From Hyaloscypha bicolor E (Eukaryota; Ascomycota; Leotiomycetes; Helotiales; Hyaloscyphaceae): 64,000 nt of DNA. The stretch covers positions 62,001 to 126,000 of the forward strand of contig NW_020194615.1 of assembly GCF_002865645.1 (NCBI RefSeq), read 5' to 3'. The notes under the pieces were generated by a model. That model searched no databases, was not told the DNA's origin, and worked only from the letters and a program-made list of their open reading frames with translations. Below are positions 21,422 through 32,157 of the stretch, one piece after another (the first letter of the stretch is position 1; the number at the start of each line of letters is the position of its first letter). A program made the position numbers and the translations under genes.

Positions 21422-24175
21422 TCATTTTCCAAATCCTCCCTTTCCCAATTCCCGCTCCTGCTCCTCCCTCAAGTACTTCTCCTCCTCCTCCATCAGCCTC
21501 GCCTTATCACCCGTACGCGCCACATCACCGACTAAACACTTATCGTTCCTCTCCACCGGCCTTTTCAGCTGCTGCCCAATGATTTCCGGAGCCGTATCTG
21601 GGATAGAGGCGTCTTCGCCCCATATTATCCGGTATGCTTCCTCGTGCTCTTCTAGTTTTAAGTCCTCGCGGCTTAGGGGAGACAAGGGTGGTGAGGCGTC
21701 GTAGAGGTCCCCATTTAGAGAAGGTTGGCGGCCTGCTGAAGATGGGTATTTGAACTGATCAGCGGCTAGAGATTTAGGTTCTTCATCTTGTCTGGGAATA
21801 GAGACATTCATGCCATTCGGTGACAGCTCTGCTTTGAGTGCTCGACGAATTGGCGCAGCGTCAGTGTTCGCTTGAGAAAATGTCTTCCTCCTCTCGGCGT
21901 TGATAACATTCTTCAGTAACGGAGCTTCATTCCGTTTGTAAGCCCGATAGAACGACTGGTCGATCATAGCAGCGGCAGTAAGATCATCCATCTCGTGGAG
22001 ATGTGAGAGAATTCGAAAGTTTATCTCTTCATTCGACATAGCCGCTGCTCTCTTCGTTCTTTTAACAGACTCCAACGGCGCTTCCAACTCCACCAGATCT
22101 TGCACCATATAATCATCGTGATCACCAGTCCGAGCTGAGTGTTTCGAGAGTGCCCATCCGTCCTTCCCAGAGACGTCACGGAAGGTTAATCCCCTGACGC
22201 TATTGTAAACGTCGTTGATTGCATTTCGGAACAATGGAGCGTGGTCGCAGACACCGCTATGAACTTGAGGAGCGCTTGGCATCAAGCTCAAGCAGGCGAT
22301 TAATTGCTCCAGGCTCCGTTTCGGCGGTTTTGCTAGGTCATCGATAGCAGCATTCTTCATGATACTTGGCAGGACTCGCAATTCGTTGTAGACAAGCATC
22401 AGCCAGCCCAGGTTGGTTGCATCACATTGGTGAGACCCCCGTGGACAACGAGGCGAAGTTGTCAATTGGAGGGATCCGATGACACTCGTTCGACGCCCTA
22501 TAACCTCCGCTGGTGTCTTCAAATATTCCGCAATAGCTGCGGTACAACAATCATATATCTGAGCCAACTTCGCTGCTCTGGTAGCGATAATCTTCTCCTT
22601 GACAGCTGGGGGCCAAGCTTCCTTGCTCCTGATTTCGTCCTCGTCCACTGCATTCAGGATAGCAGTCTTCGACATCCTGGTGAAGATCCTTCGAAGTCCA
22701 AATGCATAACTAATCACCAAAAATCCGTCATATTCATCGTCGTAGAGCTTGGCAATCCATTGCGGTAACCATTGGTACTCCACGTGCATCTCAAGCGGTT
22801 GCGTACACTGATATTTTAAGCATACTTCTGCGATGTTGACGAAAGTTTGGAAGGTGACTTCTCTAGGAACTCTGTCTTTATGCATATGAGCAGCGTGTAG
22901 GACAAACTTGAGTGATTCGTTCTTGTTGAGCTCGATCTGTGGCATTCGGTAGACTTTGACTTCCATTCCATCTTTGCAAACATGCCTTGTAGGGGGTGGT
23001 GGAAGCTGACTGATCATATCAAGGGGAGGATTATTTCCAGGTTGAGGAGAAAGAAACTGGGCGAACAGCGGCGAATGCTCAGCCAAGAGATGCGAAGAGA
23101 CTCGAAATCTCAAGATTGGATGGTTCTCCGAACCCGCGTTTGCGAATTCCAGTATCGTGTCTCCGTTCTTGGCAATGACACATTCCCGAACAGCCATATT
23201 GGGTGCCTCATCACTTGCTCCTGCAGAGTTGATCAGCTGCTCAATTGCTTGTAGATCAATCTTCAGCCTTTCAAAGTCAGAAGAACGGATCTGGTATTGG
23301 TCCCAGAACATATGCTTTTCTGATTTCATCCGATGGACACTGGTATCTCTCATCTGAGCAATCAAGTTCTTCCGGCGAGCTTTGTCGGCCAAGAATGCCT
23401 CCACTTGTCGTTCTGATGCATTTGGTTCGTACTCCAAGTACTTGTCTAGCAACGAATTCCTGAGGTTTCTGAGCATCAGCTCTTGAGTTGCCTTGTATTC
23501 CTGAATCGCCGCAAGCCATTGATCATTGATTTGGAACGGCGGAGCCGTTTCAGTGCCGGGACCGCTGTGCGATGACCGCGTATCTAATGGTCCGATACTT
23601 GTATAATCGAGTGACTGCTGTCGACTGTTGCTTTCTGAATCCATCGTCTGCCGGCTTTCCGAGTAGGGACCAGATCCCCAATAGAATCGCGGAGCAAACA
23701 GGCCCTTACGAGACTTTGCCAGTAGACTTTTGCATTGCTGTAGAGATTCGTCCCTCAATTTCTTGTAGACCTCCCACGCCGCATCCACTTTCTTTGCATC
23801 TGATGCCGCTTTTCGTATGCGCCTGATGTTTTCCCGGAGGTGTTGGTACTCGATGTCATGGGTCGCAGCAATGAAACTGTCCGGAGATGGTAGGCCGTTG
23901 GATCTTGAAGTTTCGAGGTCGGGCATTGAGAGGGGGGAGTTTGGATTCAGCATCTTGTCTGAGTGAGAGGGCTTCAAAGCTGTCAGCAGGAGAACCGTGC
24001 TGGGGAAGGAACCGCATACCTCGTATACCTTGTCGGGCGAAAAGTGCTCCTCTCGTGGAACCGAGCTGCTGCTGATTGAGGTCTTCTTCCTGAAGATACT
24101 GTAGCGCCCCGGCTTGGGGCTGGCTGTTGAGCTCGACATCGAGCCCGCGTGCGAAGGCTGGCGCATCATAGACAT
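21422..24175 (-). CDS. BTB/POZ-like and F-box-like fungal protein
   Basis: A single 917-codon ORF. A Ser-rich N-terminus is followed by a helical region (about 110-320). A BTB-like segment (about 330-480) reads ILRFRVSSHLLAEHSPLFAQF, then KFVLHAAHMHKDRVPREVTF and NIAEVCLKYQC, the usual order in fungal BTB proteins. Near 720-770, EEINFRILSHLHEMDDLTAA and IDQSFYRAYKRNE resemble an F-box-like helix set. The C-terminal third is disordered, with an acidic coiled stretch (EEEEKYLREEQERELGKG). A possible 66-nt in-frame intron (GTATGC donor, CTGAC branch) lies near codons 53-75, and Met near codon 75 could be an alternative start. It may act as a substrate adaptor in ubiquitination, by family inference only. 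Its 3' end faces the VOC gene. Confidence 0.75.
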   Translation of the reverse strand: MSMMRQPSHAGSMSSSTASPKPGRYSIFRKKTSISSSSVPREEHFSPDKVYEVCGSFPSTVLLLTALKPSHSDKMLNPNSPLSMPDLETSRSNGLPSPDSFIAATHDIEYQHLRENIRRIRKAASDAKKVDAAWEVYKKLRDESLQQCKSLLAKSRKGLFAPRFYWGSGPYSESRQTMDSESNSRQQSLDYTSIGPLDTRSSHSGPGTETAPPFQINDQWLAAIQEYKATQELMLRNLRNSLLDKYLEYEPNASERQVEAFLADKARRKNLIAQMRDTSVHRMKSEKHMFWDQYQIRSSDFERLKIDLQAIEQLINSAGASDEAPNMAVRECVIAKNGDTILEFANAGSENHPILRFRVSSHLLAEHSPLFAQFLSPQPGNNPPLDMISQLPPPPTRHVCKDGMEVKVYRMPQIELNKNESLKFVLHAAHMHKDRVPREVTFQTFVNIAEVCLKYQCTQPLEMHVEYQWLPQWIAKLYDDEYDGFLVISYAFGLRRIFTRMSKTAILNAVDEDEIRSKEAWPPAVKEKIIATRAAKLAQIYDCCTAAIAEYLKTPAEVIGRRTSVIGSLQLTTSPRCPRGSHQCDATNLGWLMLVYNELRVLPSIMKNAAIDDLAKPPKRSLEQLIACLSLMPSAPQVHSGVCDHAPLFRNAINDVYNSVRGLTFRDVSGKDGWALSKHSARTGDHDDYMVQDLVELEAPLESVKRTKRAAAMSNEEINFRILSHLHEMDDLTAAAMIDQSFYRAYKRNEAPLLKNVINAERRKTFSQANTDAAPIRRALKAELSPNGMNVSIPRQDEEPKSLAADQFKYPSSAGRQPSLNGDLYDASPPLSPLSREDLKLEEHEEAYRIIWGEDASIPDTAPEIIGQQLKRPVERNDKCLVGDVARTGDKARLMEEEEKYLREEQERELGKGGFGK

Positions 24176-24676
24176 CTCCTGCTCCTGTCACTCCGTTGGT
24201 CAGGTCTTGGAAAAAGTCGCACGAAGGAGCATCCGCATTCTTTCGATTGTGCAATGTTGTCTGTCAGGAATAAGGTAGGACAAGGCTCGTGTTGATGTCA
24301 AAGAGCTCCCAAGCGAAGGCGGGGGGCGAAGCAGTGGGGAGCACCGCCCCCACGGAACGGGCTGCCGTAGAAATCCGGGGCTTGAAACGGATTTATTTTC
24401 ATCCCATGTCTCTCCAAAGGGCGCAACAAAAGAAATCGGCGTGACTCACGCTCTATGAGAAGAATATAAAAGAGATCCTTTACTTGAAGAACATTCACGA
24501 TGCTTCGTTTTAGTCTCTTCAAGTCACGCACTGACCGAACACCGGGGATCTGCACAGCGTCATCCCGAGCTCCCTTCTCCTTCTGCCGGCAAGGCTGACC
24601 AAACCCGAACGAGGCCAGGCAACAGCATCAAATCACCCCAGCCACACAACGGGTCCACATTAACCACGAACTCGGT
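24176..24676. promoter_or_regulatory. Divergent promoter, BTB gene / RNA cyclase gene
   Basis: 500 nt between divergent starts with a GC-rich patch near 24,320-24,350. No conserved ORF; small open frames here show no protein-like composition. Confidence 0.4.
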
Positions 24677-25896
24677 ATGGCCTCGAGAATGGTGAGGCTA
24701 GATGGGAGGACTGGAGAGGGAGGAGGCCAATTGGTCAGAGTCGCAGTTGCTCTTGCTGCACTGACAGGCGCACCACTTCGAATTGACAATGTCCGTGGAA
24801 ACCGAGAAGGAAAGCGTGGTGGTGGTGAGCTCAATACATGTGGTCTTCATTTCTGTGCTAACTTTCACCAGGCTTGAAAGCACAGCATGTTGCTTGCATC
24901 AGAACTCTGGCAGATGCCACTGCAGCAGAAGTCACTGGTTGCTCCGTTGGGAGCAAGTCCCTTGAATTCAAAGCCAAGCTATCCCCGAGAGACCTTGTCA
25001 ATCGAAATATCAAAGTCAAGGCGGAGTCCGTATCAAGTATTCTCTTGATCTTCCAAGCGGTTCTACCGTTCCTGCTCTTCGCAGGTGATGGCAAAGGCGC
25101 GCCGATTACCCTTACTATCCAAGGTGGAACCAATGTCAGCTTCTCACTTTCGTTTGAGTACCTTGATCAAGTGCTTCTGCCCTCTCTTGAAAGATTTGGC
25201 ATCAAGGTCGAAAGAAAACTCGAATTCCGTGGATGGTCTCATGGTCCGCGGCAGATTGGCTCAGCAAAATTTGGCATCACTCCTCTTAAACCAGGACATA
25301 GAATCAAGGAACCTTTGTGGCCGAAGGAGCGTGGAGAGATCACGAAGATTGATGTATCCATTGTCGTTCCGAAATATCTGCAAGATCCACTGAAAAAGGC
25401 GTTACTGTTCGAAATTGGACTCGTCTTTGAGGACGCAGAAGCAGAATTCGTTGTCGTTGACGACAGCAGACATCCGGCTCGGATGTACGCTCTGCTTGTG
25501 GCCCATACATCAATGGGCCTACGTTTTGGGCGAGACTGGTTGTATGACGAGAAGAGCAAGAACAAGACCGTGGATGACTTGAGCACTAAGATTGCTCAGA
25601 AGGTTGTGGATGAGCTCGATGTTGAGGTCAGGAAAGGGGGACTTGTTGATGAATATCTCCAAGATCAGTTGGTCGTCTTCCAGGCTTTGGCAGAGGGGGA
25701 ATCGGTCATCCCTGGTTCATTTGAGGCCATCTCATCAGAGGGAGGGCACGTCGATCAAACAGATGAGCCGTTTGGAGATGGCAGCACTCACACCACAACT
25801 GCGAGGTGGGTCGCAAGTCAACTTCTGCCACAGGTCAAGTGGAAGGACAAAGGCCGCGTCTGCGAGGGCGCCGGTTTAGACAGCTTCAAGAACTGA
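24677..25896 (+). CDS. RTCA: RNA 3'-terminal phosphate cyclase (RtcA family)
   Basis: Converts RNA 3'-phosphate to 2',3'-cyclic phosphate via an adenylated histidine. Exons 24,677-24,824 and 24,872-25,896 give 390 residues (family about 340-370). Seen: [20 protein letters not shown] at the N-terminus; [20 protein letters not shown] directly after the intron; [38 protein letters not shown]; and [15 protein letters not shown], whose His aligns with the catalytic His of bacterial and human enzymes. The intron is GTGAGC..GTGCTAAC..CCAG and leaves a perfect RGGGLKAQH junction. Odd: the usual family signature RGYYPKGGGEV is replaced by [15 protein letters not shown]. The nucleophile is kept, so activity is plausible. 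No tRNA-repair partner lies nearby. Confidence 0.88.
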
Positions 25897-26221
25897 TGAG
25901 TTGACGCCACTTGGAGATGCTTTGGAGGCGGTTCACATGGAATGAACTTCCAGACGCATTTTAAATTTTCTGACAGATGTGAACTTCCAGATTCACTTGG
26001 CAATCAATTCTAAAAATTTACTTCTACATCATTCGGCCCCCCCCTAACTATGTCTCCCTAATTTCAGTCACCTTTGATTTTTTAACCTTCGTCTTTCACT
26101 TTCGACCTCCGTCTCCCTTCATCAGGGTAGCACGCTTCTTTGGTGAACGGACTCGTCCAGTGGTATGATACCTTCTGCCTGCGAAGATCCCCCACCCGTT
26201 ACCGCTTCTCGTTCTTCCAAC
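25897..26221. promoter_or_regulatory. Intergenic, RNA cyclase gene / single-pass membrane protein gene
   Basis: 3' flank of the cyclase gene, then a CT-rich leader (about 26,035-26,135). A short duplicated GAACTTCCAGA occurs at about 25,942 and 25,981. No other signal. Confidence 0.35.
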
Positions 26222-27305
26222 ATGCGATTTTTCAAGATCCTCTTAGCCAGCTGCATCCTCTACAGATGCGCCACCGCAACACCTGCAGACTCGTCCTCTC
26301 GATCAGACGACGGAGCTCTCTCTTCCACTCCTCTGGCGTCACGGAGGGGTATGGGAGTCAAAGCAAAGACCTCCGAGTTCTTGAGCTTGATATCTCGGCA
26401 GCAGTGGAAGACTTGGACCCTCGAACCTGGGTTGTTGACGATACAGAGAAGGCTCCAAAAGCTTGGAAGGTCAGCAGCCTCCCCCAGTGTTTGCTAACCC
26501 GCTCATGGAATGGCCGCCTTGGATGGATCGTTAAGCTCTATCACGAGGAAACGCCACACCTCAACCTTCTTGTCAGAGTAGACATGAAAGTGCTCGTTAC
26601 CCCCAAATTTGGTATGTATATTCTCACGTTCCTTCCGTCTGGCCCCGCATCTTCCAAGTGGTGGTATATTCAAGTACCTAACCTCTCACTATATAAGATA
26701 TGTTCTAGATGTCAAGTAGTACTGACTCCGTACTGTTTAGGGGGGCTTATAATTTCAAGTCCGGAGCTTGTTTCGTATGAAGTGTGCAAGGACACGCGAT
26801 GCCTCAAGCCCGTGGCAATCGCGATTGTCCCTACTAGCAGCAATGGTATACATCTTCGGAAGTCGTTGCATCAAAGTCTGGACAGCACCTTTCCAATCAC
26901 TTTCCATGACCAGATACCGGGGAGCAATGCAACCGCTGCCGAGGTCAGACGCTGGATCAAGCTGTGGTTCCTCGAGCACGGAGTCTCGCCAAAAGTCACT
27001 AGCATGGCCCTGAAGAAGTCGATCAATCGGCTGGAATGGGATGGTGAATACTTGTGGAAACATAGCAAACACGAGATGCAAAGGTATTTGAAGGATTTGG
27101 GGTTCTCTGAGGCAACGACTACTTTACTTGGACGCGACATTGTTGAAGCTCGGACTCGTTTCGAGGTCTGGAGGCTCGTCGTGAGTTTCTTGAAGTCATC
27201 TGTGTCCGAGTCCATGATCTGACGTGTTTCTAGGTGAAGCTCCTCCTTTCAGTCGCACTTGTTCTTCTAGCTGTCTATGTTGGCTACCAACTTCTCTATC
27301 AGTAG
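26222..27305 (+). CDS. Unidentified secretory-pathway protein with a C-terminal membrane anchor
   Basis: I do not recognise the family. Best model: exons 26,222-26,348, 26,402-26,611, 26,741-27,180 and 27,234-27,305, giving 282 residues. The N-terminus MRFFKILLASCILYRCATA looks like a signal peptide. The body includes VEDLDPRTWVVDD and helical, charged WIKLWFLEHGVSPKV and YLKDLGFSEATTTLLGRD. The last exon encodes a hydrophobic helix, LLLSVALVLLAVYVGYQLLY, ending at the stop. This predicts type I topology with a minimal cytosolic tail, possibly ER-resident. Intron 2 (129 nt) is in frame and stop-free, so a retained form could also be translated. Intron 1 has a GTATGG donor but a poor branch site. 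Confidence 0.6.
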
Positions 27306-27587
27306 GATTTAGACCTCACTGCATGATGTCCAGCCAAATGATCAGCAGCAAACATAAAATCCATACCAGTGTCTCGGACATAATCCTCGTGGCGTATACT
27401 GTTGAGTCTACCATTGGAACAGTCTGGACATTATTTCTCTTGTTGATACTTTAGCGTTCTTCGACTTTCTCTAATATCTATTTTTGTCCTTTCTACCAGA
27501 TTCAATTCGTATAATGTTTGTGACTTTCCCTATCATTCCTTCACTCGCCCCGCCCTCCTCCCCAACCTCGACCACTCTCTCCCTCAA

Positions 27588-28606
27588 CTAAACAAGTTTC
27601 GTCCCCGAATCACTACAAGCTACAAATCCCGTCACATTACTATCCTTCATCAACCACAAATACGCCTCGGCAACCTCCTCCGCTGTTTCTCGTCAGCATC
27701 ACCCCCACCCCCAATGAAAACATCAAATCAACTTACGTCTCCCCACATGACCCGTAGGCACCCTCCCCTCGATCTCCTTGAACATATTCTTCTTCGCACC
27801 ATCACCCATGCCCTTCCATAACTCCGTATCCACAGGGCCCGGACTTACGAGATTGACCCTAACGGGCTTCAAATCCACCGCCAAGTTCCTCACCATGCCA
27901 TGTAAGCCCGCTGCATAGCTTGCTACGACACTCCATCCTGGGATCGGCTTTTCTGCTACGATGCCTGCTGTCAAGATAATGCTGCTCTCTGGTCCTTTAT
28001 TTAGGTAACGACTCCCGATTTTGGCGACGAGGAGAGGGGCGATGAACCGTACCTGTCCGGCGCGAAGGATGTTTTCATAATTGGCGTCTTGGATGGGGAT
28101 TGTGGCCAACCTATCGCCTGCAGTGAAGACTCTGAGTGACGGGGGGGTTAGCAAATACTCGATCCAGATTATTCCGGGAGAGCCGGGAACATTAGTCTTG
28201 GCGAGAAAATTCTTCAGAAATAGGAAAGGGGGTTTCTCCCCTAATACGTACATGTGGTCTACGGACCCGCACGCTTGGAAGAGGTTCTCAATGTCCTTTT
28301 CGAGGCTGGGCTTGGAGAGGTCGCAGACGTGACCGGAGACGTGGGTTTCGGCTGAAGGGTAAGCGGCCTTCAGGGATTTGACAGAGGAGGAGACGTGGCT
28401 CTGGTCGGATGAAGAGATCGTTACTCGGGCACCGGATTCGAGAGAGGCTTCCGCTACGGCATAACCGATTCCTGGCGATTTTGGTGGTCAATTTAGAAGG
28501 AGGGATTGGGGATGAATGGGGGAGGGAGGAAGGAAGTGGTACCTGATGTTCCTCCAATGATTAGGATGTGCTTCCCGGCTAGCTTGTTGTATTTCAGAGT
28601 TGGCAT
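27588..28606 (-). CDS. Short-chain dehydrogenase/reductase (atypical active site)
   Basis: Four exons (28,606-28,543; 28,471-28,252; 28,131-27,737; 27,682-27,588) give 257 residues, the classical SDR length. The cofactor loop reads LIIGGTSGIGYAVAEA, followed by VTISSSD, CDLSK and VFTAGD (NNAG position). The C-terminal half has VNLVSPGPVDTELW. The catalytic region reads ILTAGIVAEKPIPGWSVVAS then YAAGLHG: the Tyr is present, but the +4 Lys of YxxxK is Leu and the catalytic Ser position is Ala/Gly. It may be a non-catalytic or differently operating SDR. All introns are GT-AG with phases that restore known junctions (GGTSG|IG, DH|IVFTAGD, GR|PEEVAEAY). It converges with the upstream plus-strand gene. 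Confidence 0.87.
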
Positions 28607-30037
28607 TTTGATGAATGTGTTAAGTATGAACTCGGATAGCAGCAAGATAATTTATAAACAGGAGGCAGAGCGGGTTTGGGGTATGGACCTGGACACCGTT
28701 ATATATACATCCGTTCTCTAGCTCCGGAATCCCCGTGACGTCAAGCCACTCCACTTCACAACCATGAATATATGGGACCGAATGACAGCGGCATTTAGAT
28801 TTCGCCCTTCGGACTTTACTCTTGGGAGCGAAGTGCGAGACCACATGGAGTTGCGTGCTGCTTGTTTGTTTATCTACGTGGACTTGACGCAGCGACACAG
28901 TTTGGAGCCGAGGAGCTCACTTTTGCATCTCGTAATCTCAGGTCGATAGCTGAGGAAATTTCGCCCTTGAATAGAAGATATTATTGAATCTGGCGAACTA
29001 ATTCGGCCATAGGCCGTTCTGAGGCAATGTTTCTGCCCTATTCCTTCCAACCCCCGCCCCCCCTCTTTCGCAAAAATGAAAGGAAGTAGTTCCCTCAATG
29101 TGAGCAGTCACAGCCCCTTATTTGACGAGCCCCTCACATTCCGCCTCAGAATTTCATAAAATGAATCACAACCGTTGCCACAGAGTACATGATCCAATTT
29201 TTGCGATTTCACGACTCAAGTCTCAAGTAGTTGGTTATAGGGGTATGCGTACGTGGTGTCCTGGTGCACATATCGTCCTAACTAAGAGCTAATTTGCCTG
29301 TCCCAACAACAAACACATAACTCACGCATCTTGATCACGTGCTGCATTACGAGCACTATGGCTTTTAGAAATTCCGAGGTTAGAAGCTGCTGTCCAATCT
29401 ACATATTAAGGCTGAGAACACCTGAAGAGCATCGAAGCATTTATATACGCCCAAGGTGTATATCTTCGAGTGAGCGGATATCCGAACTCGAATAGTTTGA
29501 TGTTTAGATAAAAGTAACACCCCCCCCCTTTCCACAAAATAGTTAGAACAATTAACTTTTCCACATATCACTTTTTTAGCTTGAGAGAACTTTAAAGAGC
29601 CACCTATCCTGTATATCGAAATGTATCTTTAATTCTTTAGGGCCACCTTTTTCACAATTTTTTTTTTGAGTTGTCGCAAAGCGAACTTTCTTCGACTCGA
29701 TACCTGGATTTACTTGTCTTGAAAAGGTAATATGATCGGTGATGTTGACCTTTGCTGCAGCACATCGACATCACGTAGAAGTTCCCTCTCCCGAAGGCAT
29801 TTTACTTCGTCTGCGTCGACCTCGGCACCCGTCCACAGCTAGCACGATCCTCAACCTCATCCATACGATCGATCTCCGCCTCCGTACCGCTCTCCATACC
29901 TGGGATCCAGAGACAACTTCTTCAGTAAATAGAGAGCAGCGAGAGTGTCAGATCATTCTTGCCAGGAGCAGGGAGTCAAATGGTCCGAACATCTCTACAA
30001 GTACGTTTCCTCTCTTGCAGCCGCTGAAATATTGCTC
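28607..30037. other. 1.4-kb intergenic region, no gene seen
   Basis: Promoter of the dehydrogenase gene, then AT-leaning sequence with homopolymer runs (CCCCGCCCCCCC near 29,052, CACCCCCCCCC near 29,519, a T-run near 29,660) and a CACGTG at about 29,335. Plus-strand open frames at 29,739-30,386 overlap the minus-strand small membrane protein gene and look like its shadow. I see no tRNA or conserved ORF. Confidence 0.4.
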
Positions 30038-30564
30038 CTACAACACCAAACTTACAACCCCCACAGCAGTCCAACTCGCAACCAAATACACCATATTCAG
30101 TTTCACCTCCTGCGTCTTGCTTATCGCATCATTATATTCCCCAACGCCAGGTAGCGGCACCTTTGCCTTCCCCTTCCAAAACGCGCCGACATGTTGCCTT
30201 GCCATTTCCAGCGCTGCTACATTCGCGCCCGCCACCAGCACCGCACCAATTATCCCGACCCTCGAAGAGAAAATTGGGTATAACGCCAGTGTCGTCGAAC
30301 ACAAGAACGAGAAGAGGGCCTCGAAGACCGTTAGTGGGCTTTTTTGGGAAGGGGGGAGAGGGAAAATACGCTCAAAGCACCACTAGCTTGGGTGGTACGG
30401 GTCTTGTGCAATTGTTGCTCTGCGATACTGGAGTATTTTGCTGCTTTCTTAGAAGTCTCTTCGTATTTTTGGAGGTTGCGGATGGAGATTGAGGAAAGGT
30501 AGAGGGTGTAGGCGCTGAATGATGCTTGAAGAGCATGCAAGATGGAGAGGAGTGCTGTTGCCAT
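30038..30564 (-). CDS. Small multi-helix membrane protein of unknown function
   Basis: Two exons (30,564-30,370 and 30,319-30,038) give 158 residues. A short N-terminal hydrophobic segment (MATALLSILHALQASFSAYT) leads to a charged helix (NLQKYEETSKKAAKYSSIAE). Hydrophobic segments follow: ALFSFLCSTTLALYPIF, VGIIGAVLVAGANVAALEMA and, at the C-terminus, MVYLVASWTAVGVVSLVL. This predicts three or four membrane helices. The intron (50 nt) uses a GTATTT donor, a CACTAAC branch and a TTCGAG acceptor; the acceptor is very close to the branch, so the junction is provisional. I cannot name the family. It looks like a conserved integral membrane protein rather than random ORF. Confidence 0.6.
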
Positions 30565-31243
30565 GTTTGGTGATGTGGTAAAGAGAGAACAGGGCGAAAT
30601 GGATATCTCTGAGCAGTTGTATGGATTTGGAGGGGATTTGGTCATGGAGATGTGGAATTGGAGGTTGATGTTGATGCGAGTTTTGAACAATTGGCTATGA
30701 CGTAGTTGTTGCGAGCCCGCCAAGGCGGGGTAGATGCCCCTGGCCAAACATCACTCAAACAATCGAATCATGACTTGGCCATACGAACACTTGAGTGAAG
30801 TATTTTAAGCTGTATAGAATATCAAGTCAACGACCTACTGTCTAGCAAATGTCAAGAGTGATCTCTGATTAGGATTAAAGCCAAAAAGAAAAAGCCAAAA
30901 GCATCGTCGTTTCGAGGGGCGGGCTTTCGCGAGTTACAGTACCCCTGACAGGGGACTCGGAGTCTCCTCAAGTTTCCCTCCCTTACCCTTTGATAAACTC
31001 GAGGTACTACTCACGGATCGAGCGTTAGACTCTGTATTTGCATTTAAATATTAAGAATCTTTTTCCTGTCTGAGCTTTCTCTACTCTTCGGCTTTCTGGT
31101 GAGTTTCGCACTTGCTTCTTCCAGCATATCTTGGCGCCGCCCATTCTAGCCATTGAGGCGCACCGCACCTGCAACCGCGCCATAACCATAGCCGCACTAG
31201 CCCACGACGACACTCCATCCCTCCCACTCTCATCCTATTAATA
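30565..31243. promoter_or_regulatory. Divergent intergenic region, membrane protein / Dabb gene
   Basis: 680 nt between divergent starts. It contains ACGATCGTTTCG-like and GGGGCGGGCTTTCG sequence near 30,905-30,930 and an imperfect CCCCTGACAGGGGA palindrome at about 30,942-30,956. No gene recognised. Confidence 0.35.
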
Positions 31244-31849
31244 ATGGACCGCCAACGCACCGTTCTCTCGAAAACATCAAAAACAACTCTCTCTATTATC
31301 GGGGTCATCATTTTCCTGGCCCTGTTTGGCTTTTTCGGCTCCCCTCTCCGAGATCCAAGCCCTGCTCGATCAACGTTTACCAACTCCAAAATGGGGATTA
31401 TCCATATCGTGATGTTTGAGTTCAAGGAGGAGGCAACAGAGGCGGAGATTGCGGATGTAAGAATCCCTGTCCCCAAATATCCCACACTATCAATTCGGAG
31501 CGTCTGAGTGCTGCTGACCACTTTCAGACATGCAACCGTATGCTCGAGCTGAAAGATCAGTGCCTGCATCCAACATCTAAAACACCTTACGTCAAGTCGG
31601 GAATTGGAGGCAAGCAGAACAGCCCCGAAGGAAAGACTGTAACTTCCCCCCCTCTTCTCGATGCATAATATTTGATTAATAGGTGCGGTACAGGGAGGCA
31701 TGACACATATTTTTGTCGTGGAATTCGCGAATGAAGAAGATAGGACGTATTATCTCGAGAAAGACCCTGTGCATTTGGGATTCGTGAAGAGTATTGGGGA
31801 CGTGGTAAAGAACGCGCAGGTGGTGGATTTTACGCCTGGGGTTTTCTAG
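31244..31849 (+). CDS. Stress-responsive Dabb (dimeric alpha/beta barrel) domain protein
   Basis: Three exons (31,244-31,456; 31,528-31,638; 31,694-31,849) give 159 residues. The Dabb core starts at Met 50 with MGIIHIVMFEFKEEATEAEI and ends with GGMTHIFVVEFANEEDRTYY and KDPVHLGFVKSI. All intron phases are 0 and junctions are typical (D|TCNRML, KT|GGMTH). Upstream of the domain is a 49-residue extension with a hydrophobic segment, TLSIIGVIIFLALFGFFGSP, suggesting a signal anchor; starting at Met 50 instead would give a 110-residue soluble protein. Function is unknown. Relatives include stress-induced proteins and small cyclases or peroxidase-like folds. Confidence 0.85.
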
Positions 31850-32157
31850 CCACGAGCCTCGAGGTCCTGGAGGGGCAAGCTGTGAAAAAGTGATGGCTTG
31901 GCAATCAATGGGTCAATAACAATCGCTCACTCTACTTGGAACTTGAGTAGCTTGGAGCAACCTCTGTCAGTGTGTTTTTGTTCTGAAGGGTTCTCCTAAA
32001 ATTCTGACACTTTTAAAATGGGGTAATCTGTCAGAGGGGTTTTGTTCTTTTAACTTCTTTCGCTCTTCGTTCTTCATTCTCCCGTATCTGCCCTGACAAG
32101 TTTTTGTGTCTCTTCTCTGTCTTGAGTTTAGACATCACACTGAGTTGCCCTTTTCTG
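31850..32157. other. Convergent 3' intergenic region
   Basis: About 310 nt between the convergent Dabb and PI-PLC genes; T-rich near 32,035-32,120. No signal other than likely 3' ends. Confidence 0.35.

Noticed and set aside
23856..24254. Alternative-frame 132-codon ORF over the 5' end of the BTB gene
   Set aside because: The 917-codon frame extends through the same bases and links to the conserved domain; the alternative frame leads nowhere.
29739..30386. Plus-strand frame of 215 codons
   Set aside because: Its second half is antisense to the spliced minus-strand membrane protein gene, which has helix patterning and splice signals; the first half is composition-driven.
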